Counted from the stretch's first letter, positions 17,371 through 27,133 are shown. The stretch is DNA of 64,000 nt from Hephaestia sp. MAHUQ-44 (GCF_023806085.1 NZ_JAMSLX010000002.1:124001-188000); one strand, 5' to 3'. A program made the numbers and translations. Notes: generated from the letters alone by a model not told the origin.

Positions 17371-17480
17371 CCCCTCCCTGCAAGGGAGGGGCCGGGGGTG
17401 GGTGCGAGCGATGCAAGGACGAGGCATCGAGCCTCGCCCTTGCAAACCCACCCCTCGATCCCCTCCCTTGCAGGGAGGGG
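17371..17480. repeat. Compound GC-rich palindrome, CCCCTCCC family
   Basis: Two outer hairpins, CCCCTCCCT-GCA-AGGGAGGGG (17371-17391) and CCCCTCCCT-TGC-AGGGAGGGG (17460-17480), flank GGGGGTGGGT and ACCCACCCCT, so the whole element also folds as one large stem. It lies between convergent pit and hppA and probably ends both transcripts. Same family as the element at 26118-26213. Confidence 0.85.
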
Positions 17481-17489
17481 AAGATTAGG

Positions 17490-19646
17490 TCAGGCGCCGC
17501 CGGCGAGCGCCGCGAGCAGCAGCAGCGCGACGATGTTGGTGATCTTGATCATCGGATTGACCGCGGGCCCCGCGGTATCCTTGTAGGGATCGCCGACGGT
17601 ATCGCCCGTCACCGCGGCCTTATGGGCTTCGGAGCCCTTGCCGCCGTGATGGCCGTCCTCGATATATTTCTTGGCATTGTCCCACGCGCCGCCGCCCGAG
17701 GTCATCGAGATCGCGACGAACAGCCCCGAGACGATCACGCCGAGGAGCATCGCGCCCACCGCCGCAAACGCCGCGGCCTGGCCGGCCACGACATTGATGA
17801 GGAAATAGACGACGATCGGGCTCAGCACCGGCAGCAGGCTGGGCACGATCATCTCGCGGATCGCCGCCTTGGTGACGAGATCGACGGTGCGGCCGTAATT
17901 GGGCCGGCTGGTCCCCTGCATGATGCCGGGATTGTCGCGGAACTGCCCGCGCACTTCCTCGACCACCGCGCCCGCCGCACGGCCGACCGCGGTCATCCCG
18001 AACGCCCCGAAGATGAAGGGCAGCATCGCGCCGAGCAGCAGCCCGACGATGACATAGGGATTGCTGAGCGAGAAATCGACCGCAAGATCCGGGAAGTGGA
18101 CCGCGAGGTCGCTCGTATAGGCGCCGAACAGCACCAGCGCGGCGAGCGCGGCGGAGCCGATCGCATAGCCCTTGGTGACCGCCTTGGTGGTGTTGCCGAC
18201 CGCGTCGAGCGCGTCGGTCCGCTCGCGCACGTCATCGGGCAGCCCCGCCATTTCGGCGATGCCGCCGGCATTGTCGGTGACCGGGCCGTAGGCGTCGAGC
18301 GCCACGACCATGCCCGCCAGCGCGAGCATCGAGGTCGCCGCGAAGGCGATGCCGATCACGCCGGCGAACTGATAGGTCGCGATCACCGCGACGACGATCA
18401 CCAGCGTCGGCAGCGCGGTCGATTCGAGGCTGACCGCGAGACCCTGGATGACGTTGGTGCCGTGGCCCGTCTCCGACGCCCTGGCGATGCTGCGCACCGG
18501 GCGGTAATTGGTGCCGGTGTAATATTCGGTGATCCACACGATCAGCCCGGTCACGACCAGCCCGATCATCATGCACCAGAACAGATCCATGCCGGTGAAG
18601 CCGGACGAGACGGAAGCGGCGGTGGCGACGCTGCCGGTCAGCACGTCGGCCGGGCCATCGAGAAAGCCCTCGCCGCCGATGACGGCGTTCAGATCGCCGA
18701 GCACCCATTTGGTGGCGGCGTAGATTGCCCCGGCCGAGAGGATCGCCGAGGTGAAGAAGCCCTTGTAGAGCGCGCCCATGATCGAGCCGCCGCCCAGCCG
18801 CACCACATAGGTGCCGATGACCGAGGCGATGATGCACACCCCGCCGACGACCAGCGGCAGCGTCATCAGCCCGAGCAGCTCGGCGCCCGATGCGCGGACG
18901 AGCAGCGCGATCGAGATCATCGTGACGCCCAGCGTCACCACATAGGTTTCGAACAGATCGGCGGCCATGCCGGCGCAGTCGCCGACGTTATCGCCGACAT
19001 TGTCGGCAATCACCGCGGGGTTGCGGGGATCGTCCTCGGGAATCCCCGCCTCGACCTTGCCGACCAGATCGGCGCCGACATCGGCGGCCTTGGTGAAGAT
19101 ACCGCCGCCGAGGCGCGCGAAGATCGAAATGAGCGAGGCGCCGAACGCGAGCGCGGTCAGCGATTCGATGATGATCCGGTCGTTGGGGGCATGGCCGGCG
19201 GGGCCGGTCAGATACCAGAAAAAGCCCGCAATCGCGAGCAGGCCGAGCCCGGCCACCAGCATCCCCGTGACGGCGCCCGAGCGGAACGCAAGCGTGAGCC
19301 CGCCTTGCAGGCTGGTCCGCGCGGCTTCTGCGGTACGGACGTTGGCGCGCACCGAGATGTTCATGCCGACAAACCCCGCGACGCCCGATAGCACCGCGCC
19401 GATCACGAAGCCGACGGTCGAGGTGAGCCCGAGCGTCACCGCGATGATGATCGCGACCACGATTCCGACGATGGCGATGGTGGTATATTGGCGGCCCAGA
19501 TAGGCCTTGGCGCCTTCCTGGATGGCGGCGGCGATGTCCTGCATCTTCTCGTTGCCCGCGGACGCGCGCAACACCTGCTGGCTTGTGATGAAACCGTAGA
19601 CGACGGCAAGCAAGCCGCACGCAATGGCGGCATAGACAAACGTCAT
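17490..19646 (-). CDS. hppA: Membrane H+-translocating pyrophosphatase, K+-independent
   Basis: 718 residues from ATG at 19646 ([19 protein letters not shown]). About 16 membrane helices with the PPi-binding cluster [19 protein letters not shown] and [20 protein letters not shown], and the C-terminal [14 protein letters not shown] and [16 protein letters not shown]. The motif [10 protein letters not shown] carries Lys at the position that is Ala in K+-dependent enzymes, so this is the K+-insensitive subclass. It couples pyrophosphate hydrolysis to proton pumping. It lies downstream of thiL on the same strand with a 114-bp gap. Confidence 0.97.
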   Translation of the reverse strand: MTFVYAAIACGLLAVVYGFITSQQVLRASAGNEKMQDIAAAIQEGAKAYLGRQYTTIAIVGIVVAIIIAVTLGLTSTVGFVIGAVLSGVAGFVGMNISVRANVRTAEAARTSLQGGLTLAFRSGAVTGMLVAGLGLLAIAGFFWYLTGPAGHAPNDRIIIESLTALAFGASLISIFARLGGGIFTKAADVGADLVGKVEAGIPEDDPRNPAVIADNVGDNVGDCAGMAADLFETYVVTLGVTMISIALLVRASGAELLGLMTLPLVVGGVCIIASVIGTYVVRLGGGSIMGALYKGFFTSAILSAGAIYAATKWVLGDLNAVIGGEGFLDGPADVLTGSVATAASVSSGFTGMDLFWCMMIGLVVTGLIVWITEYYTGTNYRPVRSIARASETGHGTNVIQGLAVSLESTALPTLVIVVAVIATYQFAGVIGIAFAATSMLALAGMVVALDAYGPVTDNAGGIAEMAGLPDDVRERTDALDAVGNTTKAVTKGYAIGSAALAALVLFGAYTSDLAVHFPDLAVDFSLSNPYVIVGLLLGAMLPFIFGAFGMTAVGRAAGAVVEEVRGQFRDNPGIMQGTSRPNYGRTVDLVTKAAIREMIVPSLLPVLSPIVVYFLINVVAGQAAAFAAVGAMLLGVIVSGLFVAISMTSGGGAWDNAKKYIEDGHHGGKGSEAHKAAVTGDTVGDPYKDTAGPAVNPMIKITNIVALLLLAALAGGA

Positions 19647-19760
19647 TGGCTGACCCTTTCCCCTGCTCCTAAAAGCCCGGAAGCATTTTGCTGCCCCCGT
19701 GACGACGCGAAGGTATAGGCGCCAAGCGGTCGAGCGCAAGCCGCGGATGGCGGCTACACC

Positions 19761-20654
19761 TCAGTGCTGGAAGCCAAGCGTGGTGGGCAGCGGAATGGGC
19801 AAACCGCCATCGGTGAGCGCCAGCCCCGCCCCCGCGGTGACCGTGCCGATACGGGTTGCGGGGGCTGTCAGTCGGGTGTCGGTGGGGGCGGCGAACAGAA
19901 GTTCGTAATCATCCCCGCTTGTTGCGGCAGCAAGGCGGGCGGCGCGATCCTCCCCCGCGAAGGCGCGATAGGCGTCCGACAGCGGGATCGCGCCGAGATC
20001 AATCGTGATGCCGAGACCGCTCGCATTGGCCATGCGCGCGGCATCGATCAACAGACCGTCGGAGATATCCATCATCGCATGAACCAGTGGCGCCAGCGCC
20101 TTGCCCTCGGCGAGGCGGGGGGTGGGGCGATGGTATCGGTTGGCGAGTTCGGCCGGGCCGGGTTCGCCGCGCGCGATCCGCAGCCCCGCACCCGCATCGC
20201 CGATCGTGCCGGTGACGTAGAGTGCGTCGCCTTCCCGCGCGTCGGTGCGTGCGGGGGGCGTCTGCGCGCGCCCGATTGCGGTCAGGGTGATGACGCGGGG
20301 GGCATCGGCGGGGCGCGAGACAGTGTCGCCGCCGAGAAGCGGGGAAGCGAAATGCGTGAGCGCGTTGCCAAGCCCAGCGAGGAAGGCGCGGTCCCAGCCG
20401 CCATCGCCCAGCGGGTAATTGAGCAGCACGCCTTCGGGCACCGCGCCCTTGGCGGCGAGATCGGAGAGGTTCACCGCAACCAGCTTCCACGCCACATCGG
20501 CGGGCGCGTCGCCGGCGAGATAATGCACGCCCTCGACGATCGTGTCGGTGGTGAGGATGAGATCGCCCAGCCGCGCGACATCGTCGCGCAGCCCCAGCGC
20601 GCCGGGATGGAGCGGAAGGGTGCGCAGGGCGGCGAGGAAGTCGGCTTCGGTCAT
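19761..20654 (-). CDS. thiL: Thiamine-monophosphate kinase
   Basis: 297 residues with the ThiL layout: LGLRDDVARLG and 'ILTTDTIVEGVHYL' (metal-binding aspartates), 'AVNLSDLAAKGAVPEGVLL', LLGGDTVSRP and MDISDGLLIDAARMANASG. It phosphorylates thiamine phosphate to the diphosphate using ATP. Part of the hisG-hisD-nusB-DUF4169-thiL line on the minus strand, separated from DUF4169 by a repeat element. nusB-thiL proximity is common in proteobacteria. No TPP riboswitch is visible upstream. Confidence 0.96.
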   Translation of the reverse strand: MTEADFLAALRTLPLHPGALGLRDDVARLGDLILTTDTIVEGVHYLAGDAPADVAWKLVAVNLSDLAAKGAVPEGVLLNYPLGDGGWDRAFLAGLGNALTHFASPLLGGDTVSRPADAPRVITLTAIGRAQTPPARTDAREGDALYVTGTIGDAGAGLRIARGEPGPAELANRYHRPTPRLAEGKALAPLVHAMMDISDGLLIDAARMANASGLGITIDLGAIPLSDAYRAFAGEDRAARLAAATSGDDYELLFAAPTDTRLTAPATRIGTVTAGAGLALTDGGLPIPLPTTLGFQH

Positions 20655-20719
20655 TGCGCCAAGGCTAGCCGCTCGACCAACCGCACGCCATGGCGGCGCC
20701 GCGCTTCAATTGGTTCGAC

Positions 20720-20818
20720 CATTACCCCGGACTTGTGCCACGCTCCAAGGTGCCGCGACTCCTGAGCGGACGGTTCTTGCGGCGCATTGGATGCCGGAAC
20801 AAGTCCGGCATGACGGGG
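20720..20818. repeat. Imperfect inverted repeat of a CCGGAC-TTGTTCCGG type element
   Basis: The right arm (20789-20818), read on the minus strand, is CCCCGTCATGCCGGACTTGT followed by TCCGGCATCCAA. The left arm (from 20720) is a decayed copy, CATTACCCCGGACTTGTGCC. The same unit appears at 60959-61047. It sits between thiL and DUF4169, both minus strand. Confidence 0.7.
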
Positions 20819-20823
20819 AGGGC

Positions 20824-21003
20824 TCACGGCTCGCGCCTGGCGCCCTCGAGGTCGCGGTTGCGGCGATCGATCTCGGCCCGTGCCGCGGCCTTTTCCGCCT
20901 TGGTGCGGCCGAAGGCGGCGCGGTTGGCGGCGGCGGTGGCTTCGCGGTCGGCCCGCGTCCTGGCCTTGCGCGCCAGCCGCAGGTTGATGACCTCCGCCGT
21001 CAT
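20824..21003 (-). CDS. DUF4169 small protein
   Basis: 59 residues from ATG at 21003, whose first base follows the nusB stop directly (TGAATG). The sequence begins MTAEVINLRLARKARTRA and contains NRAAFGRTKAEKAAARAEID, the family core: a highly charged, alanine- and arginine-rich helix. DUF4169 proteins are short alphaproteobacterial proteins of unknown function. Translational coupling to nusB suggests a link to transcription or RNA, but this is only context. Confidence 0.85.
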   Translation of the reverse strand: MTAEVINLRLARKARTRADREATAAANRAAFGRTKAEKAAARAEIDRRNRDLEGARREP

Positions 21004-21459
21004 TCAGGCGCGGACGTCTTTGGCGAGCGCGTCGAGCAGGCCGTTGACGAAGCCCTTTTCGCGCTTGTCGTAAAAGGCATCGGCGACGTCGAGATATTCG
21101 CTGATCACCGCCTTGGTCGGTACGTCGGGCCGCGCGATCAGTTCGTAGGCGCCGGCGCGCAGGATCGCCTTCATCGGCTTGTCGAGCCGGTCGAGCGTCC
21201 AGCCGGTGGCCAGTTTCTCGGCGATGCGGCGGTCGATCTCGCCCATGCGCGCGGCAACGCCGCCGACAACGTCGTCGAAAAAGGGCACGTCGGCATCGAC
21301 ATATTCGGCATCGTCGACCGTGGCGCCGAGCCGGTGATGATGGAATTCGTGGAGCAGCACGGTGACCGCGGTGCCTTCCATCTCGTGCTGGTAGAGCGCC
21401 TGGACAGCGGCGAGGCGCGCGGCGGCACGGGCCCGCGAACGGGCGGCGGTACGGTTCAT
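21004..21459 (-). CDS. nusB: Transcription antitermination factor NusB
   Basis: 151 residues, all helical, with the N-terminal arginine-rich RNA-binding part (RSRARAAARLAAVQALYQHE) and the C-terminal 'PTKAVISEYLDVADAFYDK' and KGFVNGLLDALAKD signatures. NusB with NusE binds boxA RNA in rRNA antitermination. Its ATG overlaps the hisD stop (ATGA), giving coupled translation in the hisG-hisD-nusB-DUF4169 unit. Confidence 0.96.
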   Translation of the reverse strand: MNRTAARSRARAAARLAAVQALYQHEMEGTAVTVLLHEFHHHRLGATVDDAEYVDADVPFFDDVVGGVAARMGEIDRRIAEKLATGWTLDRLDKPMKAILRAGAYELIARPDVPTKAVISEYLDVADAFYDKREKGFVNGLLDALAKDVRA

Positions 21460-22766
21460 CGTTTCAATTCCGGTTCGTCGCCCGAAAGGCGGATCGACAC
21501 CGAACGGGCATGCGCGGGCAACCCCTCGGCGGTCGCGAGTGCGATCGCCGCGGGGCCTACGCGAGCCAGCGAGGCCGGGTCAAGCGCGAGGAAACTCGTC
21601 CGCTTCATGAAATCGAGTACCGACAGCCCCGACGAGAAACGCGCGCGTCGCCCTGTGGGCAGAACGTGGTTGGGCCCCGCGACATAATCGCCGATCGCCT
21701 CGGGGGTGTGGCGGCCGAGGAACACCGAGCCCGCGTGGCGGACGCGATCGAACAGGCCGTGCGGATCGTCGACCGCGAGCTCGAGATGCTCGGGGGCGAG
21801 CCGGTTGACCAGCGGCAGCGCTTCTTCGAGGCTCGCCGTCACGATGATCGCGCCATTGGCGTCCCACGCCGCGCGCGCGACCTGCGCGGTGGCGAGCGTG
21901 CCGATCTGGAGGTCGACCGCTTCGGCCACGGCAGCCGCGAACGCGGCATCGTCGGTGAACAGGATCGACTGGCTGGTGGGGTCGTGCTCGGACTGGCTGA
22001 GCAGATCGGCGGCGATCCAGTCGGGATCGTTCCTGCCGTCGGCGACGACCACGATCTCGCTCGGCCCGGCGACCATATCGATCCCGACCACGCCGTAAAG
22101 CTGGCGCTTGGCCTCGGCGACCCAGGCGTTGCCGGGGCCGGTGACGACATCGACCGGCTTGATCCGATCGGTGCCGTACGCGAGCGCGGCGATCGCCTGT
22201 GCGCCGCCGATCCGCCATATTTCGTCGACCCCGCCGAGTTCGGCCGCGGCGAGGACGAGCGGATTGATCTCGCCCTTGGGGGTCGGGGTCACCATCACCA
22301 GCCGCGCGACTCCTGCGACCTTGGCGGGGATCGCGTTCATCAGCACCGACGAGGGATAGGCCGCGCGGCCGCCGGGAACATAGACCCCTGCGGCATCGAC
22401 CGGGCTCCAGCGCGCGCCGGTGCGCACCCCCGCGGCGTCGGTGGTGTCGCTGTCGGTCGGGCGTTGCTGCGCGTGATAGGTGGCAATGCGCTCGGCCGCG
22501 AGTTCGAGCGCGGCGCGCAATTCGGGCTCCAGCCCGGCGAGCGCCGCGACGCAGGCCGATCGCTCGATCCGCCAGCCGGTCGTGGCGAGGTCGTGGTGGT
22601 CGAATTTCTCGGTGAACGCGCGCACCGCGGCGTCGCCTTCGTCGCGCACGCTGGCGACGATCGTGCGCACGTCGCGCGCGACATCGGCGTCGGTTTCGCG
22701 CCGCGCGTTGACCAGCGCGTCGAAATCGCGCGCGAAGCCCGGATCGGAGGTGAAAAGCCGGATCAT
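21456..22766 (-). CDS. hisD: Histidinol dehydrogenase
   Basis: 436 residues from ATG at 22766. Characteristic blocks: '[20 protein letters not shown]', [36 protein letters not shown], '[17 protein letters not shown]' and the zinc and catalytic segment [13 protein letters not shown], ending in the C-terminal [19 protein letters not shown]. Catalyses the last two oxidations of histidine synthesis (L-histidinol to L-histidine, NAD+). Overlaps hisG and nusB by 4 nt each. Confidence 0.97.
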   Translation of the reverse strand: MIRLFTSDPGFARDFDALVNARRETDADVARDVRTIVASVRDEGDAAVRAFTEKFDHHDLATTGWRIERSACVAALAGLEPELRAALELAAERIATYHAQQRPTDSDTTDAAGVRTGARWSPVDAAGVYVPGGRAAYPSSVLMNAIPAKVAGVARLVMVTPTPKGEINPLVLAAAELGGVDEIWRIGGAQAIAALAYGTDRIKPVDVVTGPGNAWVAEAKRQLYGVVGIDMVAGPSEIVVVADGRNDPDWIAADLLSQSEHDPTSQSILFTDDAAFAAAVAEAVDLQIGTLATAQVARAAWDANGAIIVTASLEEALPLVNRLAPEHLELAVDDPHGLFDRVRHAGSVFLGRHTPEAIGDYVAGPNHVLPTGRRARFSSGLSVLDFMKRTSFLALDPASLARVGPAAIALATAEGLPAHARSVSIRLSGDEPELKR

Positions 22767-23422
22767 GCCTGCGCGTGCTCGACGGCGCGGCGGAACGCAT
22801 CGACCAGCGGCACCACGCGCGCGCGCGTCTTGAAGGCGGCGCGGCTGACGACCAACCGGCTGCTGACCTGAGCGATCGTCTCGACCTCGACCAGCCCGTT
22901 TTCCTTGAGCGTGCGCCCCGACGACACGAGATCGACGATGCGCGGCGCAAGCCCCAGCGTCGGCGCCAATTCCATCGCGCCGTTCAGCTTGACGCATTCG
23001 GCCTGCACGCCGCGCGCCTCGAAAAAGGTGCGCGTGGCGTGCGGATATTTGGTCGCGACGCGGACATGGCTCCAGCCGCGCGGGTCGTCCTTCTCGGCCA
23101 TGTCGGCGGGTTCGGCGACCGACAGGCGGCAATGGCCGATCCTGAGATCGACCGGCGCGTAGAGCTCGGGATAATCGAACTCCATCAGCACGTCGGAGCC
23201 GACGATGCCGAGCTGCGCGGCACCGTGCGCGACAAAGGTCGCGACATCGAAGGCGCGCACGCGAATCAGCTCGATTCCCGCGTCGTTGGTGGCGAAGCGC
23301 AGCGCGCGGCTGGCGTCGTCGGAAAAGGCGGCTTCGGGCACAATGCCCACCGCCGCAAGCAGCGGCAGCGCCTCGTCGAGGATGCGTCCCTTGGGGACGG
23401 CGATGATGATCGGATCGGCCAT
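22763..23422 (-). CDS. hisG: ATP phosphoribosyltransferase, short form
   Basis: 219 residues from ATG at 23422. Opening [18 protein letters not shown], then [26 protein letters not shown] and [20 protein letters not shown] match HisG. It lacks the C-terminal ACT-like regulatory domain, so it is the short HisG_S type, which normally needs a HisZ partner; no hisZ is in this window. First step of histidine synthesis. Divergent from the DUF2332 gene; leads the minus-strand operon. Confidence 0.96.
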   Translation of the reverse strand: MADPIIIAVPKGRILDEALPLLAAVGIVPEAAFSDDASRALRFATNDAGIELIRVRAFDVATFVAHGAAQLGIVGSDVLMEFDYPELYAPVDLRIGHCRLSVAEPADMAEKDDPRGWSHVRVATKYPHATRTFFEARGVQAECVKLNGAMELAPTLGLAPRIVDLVSSGRTLKENGLVEVETIAQVSSRLVVSRAAFKTRARVVPLVDAFRRAVEHAQA

Positions 23423-23493
23423 GGGCGAGGGGGCTTTACTTGCGCAGGCGCACAGGGGCAATGGACCTTTCTCCGCCGCAGCGGGAGGCAGCG

Positions 23494-24597
23494 ATGGCAA
23501 GCGAGCAGAACAACCGGGGCGCCTTCCTGATCCAGCAGCATTATTGCGCAGCGATGGCCGCGCCGATCTACGCGCGGCTGTGTGCGGTGCTGGCGCGCGG
23601 GCTGACGCGCGCGAGCCGGACCGGCGCTCGCGCGCTCGACTGGCCAGGCGAGCCGACGCGCGATGCGTTGCCGCTCCGGCTGGTCGGTGGGCTTCATGCG
23701 CTGGTGCTGGCGGGCAGGGACGCTGCACTGGCGGCGATCTTCGCGGGCGAGATCAGCGATGTCGCGACGATCGAGGCAGAGCTGGCGCGCGTGCTGGTCG
23801 AGCATGACGACGCGCTGCTGCCGTGGCTCGACGGGCCGCCGCAGACCAACGAGCCGGGACGGTCGGGCGCGTTGATCGTGGGGTTGATCGAGGTTGCGCG
23901 GCGGTTCGGGCCAAAGCTCGAGATTCTCGAGATCGGGTCGAGCGCGGGGCTCAATCTGATGATCGATCGCTATCGCTTCGATCTCGGCGGCGTGCTGCTG
24001 GGCCCGCCATCGTCGCCGGTGACGATCGTGCCCGAATGGCGGGGGCCGCCACCCGAGGCGGTGCCGATCGAGATCGTCGCGACGCGCGGCAGCGATATCG
24101 CGCCGATCGATGCGACCGATCCGGCGGTCGCGGCGCGGCTTGCTGCTTATGTCTGGGCGGAGGCGCCGGCACGGCTCGATCGCCTGCGGCGCGCGATCGC
24201 GATGCTGCGCGAACAGCCGGTGCGGCTCGATCGGGCTGATGCGGCGGAGTGGCTCGACATCCGACTCGCCGAGCCGCAGGCAGCGGGCGTTACCCGCGTG
24301 CTGATGCATTCGGTGGTGTGGCAATATCTGCCCGAGGCAAGCGCCGCGCGCATCCGGGCCGCGATGCGCGCGGCCGGCGCGCGCGCGACGCCGGAACGCC
24401 CGCTGGCCTGGGTGTCGATGGAGCCCGATCGCGCCTTGGCCGAGCAGGTGGTGAGCGTGGCGTGCTGGCCCGGCGCGGGCCTCCGCACCGTGCTGGCGAC
24501 CGCCCATGCCCATGGCGCGTGGGTGAACGGGACGCCCCACCATGCCGGCGGCGGCCAGCCAATCGCCCTGCCCGAGAGTGCGAAAGTGGTGATCTAG
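23494..24597 (+). CDS. DUF2332 protein
   Basis: 367 residues from ATG at 23494, chosen because GGGAGG lies 5 nt upstream; an ATG at 23461 in frame is the alternative. Features of DUF2332: an N-terminal helical region ([20 protein letters not shown]), [33 protein letters not shown] (a methyltransferase-like glycine motif), [10 protein letters not shown] and VSMEPDR. No activity has been assigned to the family; the fold suggests SAM-dependent methyltransferase ancestry. Divergent from hisG across about 70 bp. Confidence 0.9.
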   Translation: MASEQNNRGAFLIQQHYCAAMAAPIYARLCAVLARGLTRASRTGARALDWPGEPTRDALPLRLVGGLHALVLAGRDAALAAIFAGEISDVATIEAELARVLVEHDDALLPWLDGPPQTNEPGRSGALIVGLIEVARRFGPKLEILEIGSSAGLNLMIDRYRFDLGGVLLGPPSSPVTIVPEWRGPPPEAVPIEIVATRGSDIAPIDATDPAVAARLAAYVWAEAPARLDRLRRAIAMLREQPVRLDRADAAEWLDIRLAEPQAAGVTRVLMHSVVWQYLPEASAARIRAAMRAAGARATPERPLAWVSMEPDRALAEQVVSVACWPGAGLRTVLATAHAHGAWVNGTPHHAGGGQPIALPESAKVVI

Positions 24598-24686
24598 GAG
24601 CGATCCACCCTCGTAGAAATGGCGCCGTCACGCGATGTTGCTGGCGATCAATGGCGGTTACGTACTGGTGCGCCTATATGGGGTCC

Positions 24687-25088
24687 ATGGAACAGGCGCC
24701 CGCATTTCATTACCGGATCGGTATCGACCCCGCGGACATCGATTTCATGGGGCACGTCAATAATGCGAGCTACCTGAAATGGGTGCAGGAAGCGGTGATC
24801 AGCCACTGGCGCAAGATCGCGCCGCCGGATGCGGTGGCCGGGCATCTGTGGGTCGCGCTCAAGCACGAGATCACCTATCGCAAGCCGACCTTCCTCGATG
24901 ACGACGTGATCGCGACGGTGCTGCTCCAGAAGGTGCAGGGCGCGCGGGCGTTCTACGAAACGATCATCCGGCGCGGCGAGGACGTGCTCGCCGAGGTCAA
25001 ATCGAGCTGGTGCTGCATCGATGCCGATACGCGCCGCCCCGCGCGCGTCGCCAGAGACGTGATCGAGCGCTTCTTCACGCCGCGCTGA
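24687..25088 (+). CDS. Acyl-CoA thioesterase, 4HBT hotdog
   Basis: 133 residues with the hotdog motif DIDFMGHVNNASYLKWVQEA (catalytic Asp and helix), then EITYRKPTFLDDDVIATVLL. The family hydrolyses acyl- or aryl-CoA thioesters. Upstream in-frame starts exist at 24651 and 24678; 24687 (MEQAPAFHYRIG) is preferred because the hotdog strand begins directly. Same strand as DUF2332, 89 bp after it. Followed by strong palindromes before the convergent alpha/beta hydrolase. Confidence 0.9.
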   Translation: MEQAPAFHYRIGIDPADIDFMGHVNNASYLKWVQEAVISHWRKIAPPDAVAGHLWVALKHEITYRKPTFLDDDVIATVLLQKVQGARAFYETIIRRGEDVLAEVKSSWCCIDADTRRPARVARDVIERFFTPR

Positions 25089-25092
25089 TCGC

Positions 25093-25116
25093 CTGTTTCA
25101 CGATTCCGTGAAACAG
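25093..25116. repeat. Perfect 10-bp stem-loop with ATTC loop
   Basis: CTGTTTCACG-ATTC-CGTGAAACAG, starting 5 nt after the thioesterase stop. Shares loop and closing pairs (GATTCC) with the hairpin at 1450-1469. Probably acts on the thioesterase mRNA 3' end; no T-run follows. Confidence 0.8.
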
Positions 25117-25120
25117 GGGC

Positions 25121-25200
25121 GGCCCCGGCCCGCTCCTCCACCCCACCTCCCAGACAATATACTGCCGTTGGGAGGTGGGGCGGGGGAGCGGGCCGGGGCC
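25121..25200. repeat. Large GC-rich palindrome, 32-nt arms
   Basis: Arm 25121-25152 (GGCCCCGGCCCGCTCC...) pairs with 25169-25200 with only two differences, both compatible with G-U pairing in RNA; the 16-nt loop contains CAATATACTGCC. It sits between convergent genes and would work as a bidirectional transcription stop. Confidence 0.85.
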
Positions 25201-25218
25201 GCTATCCACGTTAGTGGA

Positions 25219-26115
25219 TCAAAAATTCTCCCGCTTGGCCAGCCAGTCCTGGATCGCCGCGGTAACGGCGTCGGGGGCTTCCCACGGCACGAAATGACCG
25301 GCATCGATCTCGACCACTTTCAGGTCGGGCACCAGCGCGCCCAGCCCGTCGAGCTGGCACGGCAGCAGCGCTTTGTCGCGCATCCCCCAGATCACCAGCG
25401 TCGGCTGGGTAACCGGCGGGAAGGGCGCGTCGAGGAAAGCGGGGCGTTCGGCCGCGGCATCCGTTTCGGGCACGTCGATCGCGCTGGCGCGATACCAGTT
25501 GAGCATCGCCGTCATCGCCCCTGGCTGGCCCCATTGTTGTAGATAAACGGGCTTTTCGGCAGCGACCTTCGCGGCGTCGGTATGCGGCGCGAAGCTGCCA
25601 TCGAAAAAGGCGGATAGCCCGATCTGATCGATATGCTGTTCGATGCCGGGGTTGCGGAAGGCGCGGATATACTGGCTCGCCGCGCGCTGTGCGGGATCGT
25701 CGAACAGCGATTTCTGGAAGAGAAACGGATGCGGCGCGTTGGCGATGATCAGCCGCACGATGCGGTTCGGGTGCTGGAGCGCCGCCATCCACGCGACCGC
25801 GCCGCCCCAATCGTGGCCGACCAGCGTGAAGCGGTCGATCCCGAAATGATCGGCGAGCGCGAGCACGTCGGCGACGATCCGGTCGGGCGTGTACTTCTCG
25901 ACGCCCTCGGGCTTGGAGGAGCCCGCATAGCCGCGCTGATCGGGGGCGATGACGAAATGGTCGGCGGCGAGCGCGGGGATCTGGTGCCGCCAGGTGCGGT
26001 GCGATTCGGGAAAACCGTGGAGCAGGATGATCGGCGGTGCGGTGGGGTTGCCCGCCGTGACGACGTCGAGGTCGACGCCGCTCGAGAGTGCGATCCGCTG
26101 TTGGTCGAAGGTCAT
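25219..26115 (-). CDS. Alpha/beta hydrolase, epoxide hydrolase-like
   Basis: 298 residues. Oxyanion motif HGFPESHRTWRHQIPAL, DQRGYAGSSKPEG, nucleophile Asp in GHDWGGAVAW, and catalytic His in DAGHFVPWEAP. The Asp nucleophile and HGFPE/DQRG motifs are those of epoxide hydrolases and fluoroacetate-type dehalogenases; the substrate cannot be told. Lies downstream of pirin on the minus strand, with a CCCCTCCC palindrome between the two. Confidence 0.93.
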   Translation of the reverse strand: MTFDQQRIALSSGVDLDVVTAGNPTAPPIILLHGFPESHRTWRHQIPALAADHFVIAPDQRGYAGSSKPEGVEKYTPDRIVADVLALADHFGIDRFTLVGHDWGGAVAWMAALQHPNRIVRLIIANAPHPFLFQKSLFDDPAQRAASQYIRAFRNPGIEQHIDQIGLSAFFDGSFAPHTDAAKVAAEKPVYLQQWGQPGAMTAMLNWYRASAIDVPETDAAAERPAFLDAPFPPVTQPTLVIWGMRDKALLPCQLDGLGALVPDLKVVEIDAGHFVPWEAPDAVTAAIQDWLAKRENF

Positions 26116-26117
26116 TT

Positions 26118-26213
26118 CCCCTCCCGCTTGCGGGAGGGGTTAGGGGAGGGCCTATCCCTGCTCACCGCGCGACAAACATGCCCTCCCCCGCCCCCTCCCG
26201 CAAGCGGGAGGGG
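26118..26213. repeat. Compound palindrome, CCCCTCCC family (second copy)
   Basis: Hairpins CCCCTCCCGC-TT-GCGGGAGGGG (26118-26139) and CCCCTCCCGC-AA-GCGGGAGGGG (26192-26213) face each other across about 50 bp, with GGGGAGGGC and GCCCTCCCCC flanks inside. Same architecture as 17371-17480. It separates pirin from the downstream hydrolase on the same strand, so it is not only at convergent ends. Confidence 0.85.
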
Positions 26214-26217
26214 AGGA

Positions 26218-27120
26218 TTATGGATAGCTCACCGTCATCGGGACTTCGGGGATCGGAATCCATTCCTTGTCGTCGCCGGGTACCTTGGCGAACTCGCCCG
26301 CTTTCCACGCGCGCTTGGCTTCGTTGATGCGCTCGCGCGAGGACGAGACGAAATTCCACCACACATGGCGCGGGGTTGTGAAGGCCTCGCCACCGCACAG
26401 CATCACCCGCGCGCCGGTCTCCGAGCGCAATGTGGCAGCGACGCCGGGGCGCAGGACGTAGAGCGTCATCGGATCGAGGGGCAGGCCGTCGAGCGTGGCC
26501 TCGCCCGACGCGACATAAACCGCGCGCTCGTCGGTCACCGCGTCGATCGGGATCGATCCGCCGCCGGCCAGCACGATATCGGCATAGATCGTATCGGCGT
26601 AGGTCGTGGTCGGCGCCCGCCGTCCCCACAGGCTGCCCATCACCACGCGGGCCTTGACGCAATTGTCCTCGACCACCGGCAGGTGGGCGCGTTCGACATG
26701 CTCGAAGGCGGGCGCCATTTCCTCGCGATCGTCGGGCAGCGCAATCCACGTCTGGATGCCAGACAATTCGGGGCCGATCGCGCGTTCGGCGCTGGGCGAG
26801 CGCTCGGAATGGACGATGCCCGAACCCGCGGTCATCAGATTGACCGCACCCGGCGCGATCGTCGCGAAGGTGCCGATCGAATCGCGATGGTCGATCGCGC
26901 CCGCGAACAGATAGGTGACCGTGGCAAGGTTGATATGCGGGTGCGGCCGCACGTCGATGCCCTGCCCGACCGAAAGATGCGCCGGCCCCATCTGATCGAA
27001 GAACAGGAACGGCCCCACCATCGTGCGGTCTTTGGTGGGCAAGGTGCGGTGGACCTTGAACCCGCCCAGATCGTGGGTGACGGGGGTGATCGTCTGGAGC
27101 ACGAGATCGTCGTTTGTCAT
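26218..27120 (-). CDS. Pirin family protein
   Basis: 300 residues from ATG at 27120 (MTNDDLVL). Two cupin halves; the N-terminal one has DVRPHPHINLATVTYLFAG, DHRDS and GSGIVHSERSP, carrying the His/Glu metal ligands. The C-terminal half ends near NPREI-equivalent 'TPRHVWWNFVSSSRERI'. Bacterial pirins show quercetinase or regulatory activity. It shares its strand with GST and BolA upstream (13-bp gap to GST), suggesting one redox-stress operon. Confidence 0.94.
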   Translation of the reverse strand: MTNDDLVLQTITPVTHDLGGFKVHRTLPTKDRTMVGPFLFFDQMGPAHLSVGQGIDVRPHPHINLATVTYLFAGAIDHRDSIGTFATIAPGAVNLMTAGSGIVHSERSPSAERAIGPELSGIQTWIALPDDREEMAPAFEHVERAHLPVVEDNCVKARVVMGSLWGRRAPTTTYADTIYADIVLAGGGSIPIDAVTDERAVYVASGEATLDGLPLDPMTLYVLRPGVAATLRSETGARVMLCGGEAFTTPRHVWWNFVSSSRERINEAKRAWKAGEFAKVPGDDKEWIPIPEVPMTVSYP

Positions 27121-27133
27121 GGGAGGTTCCTCG

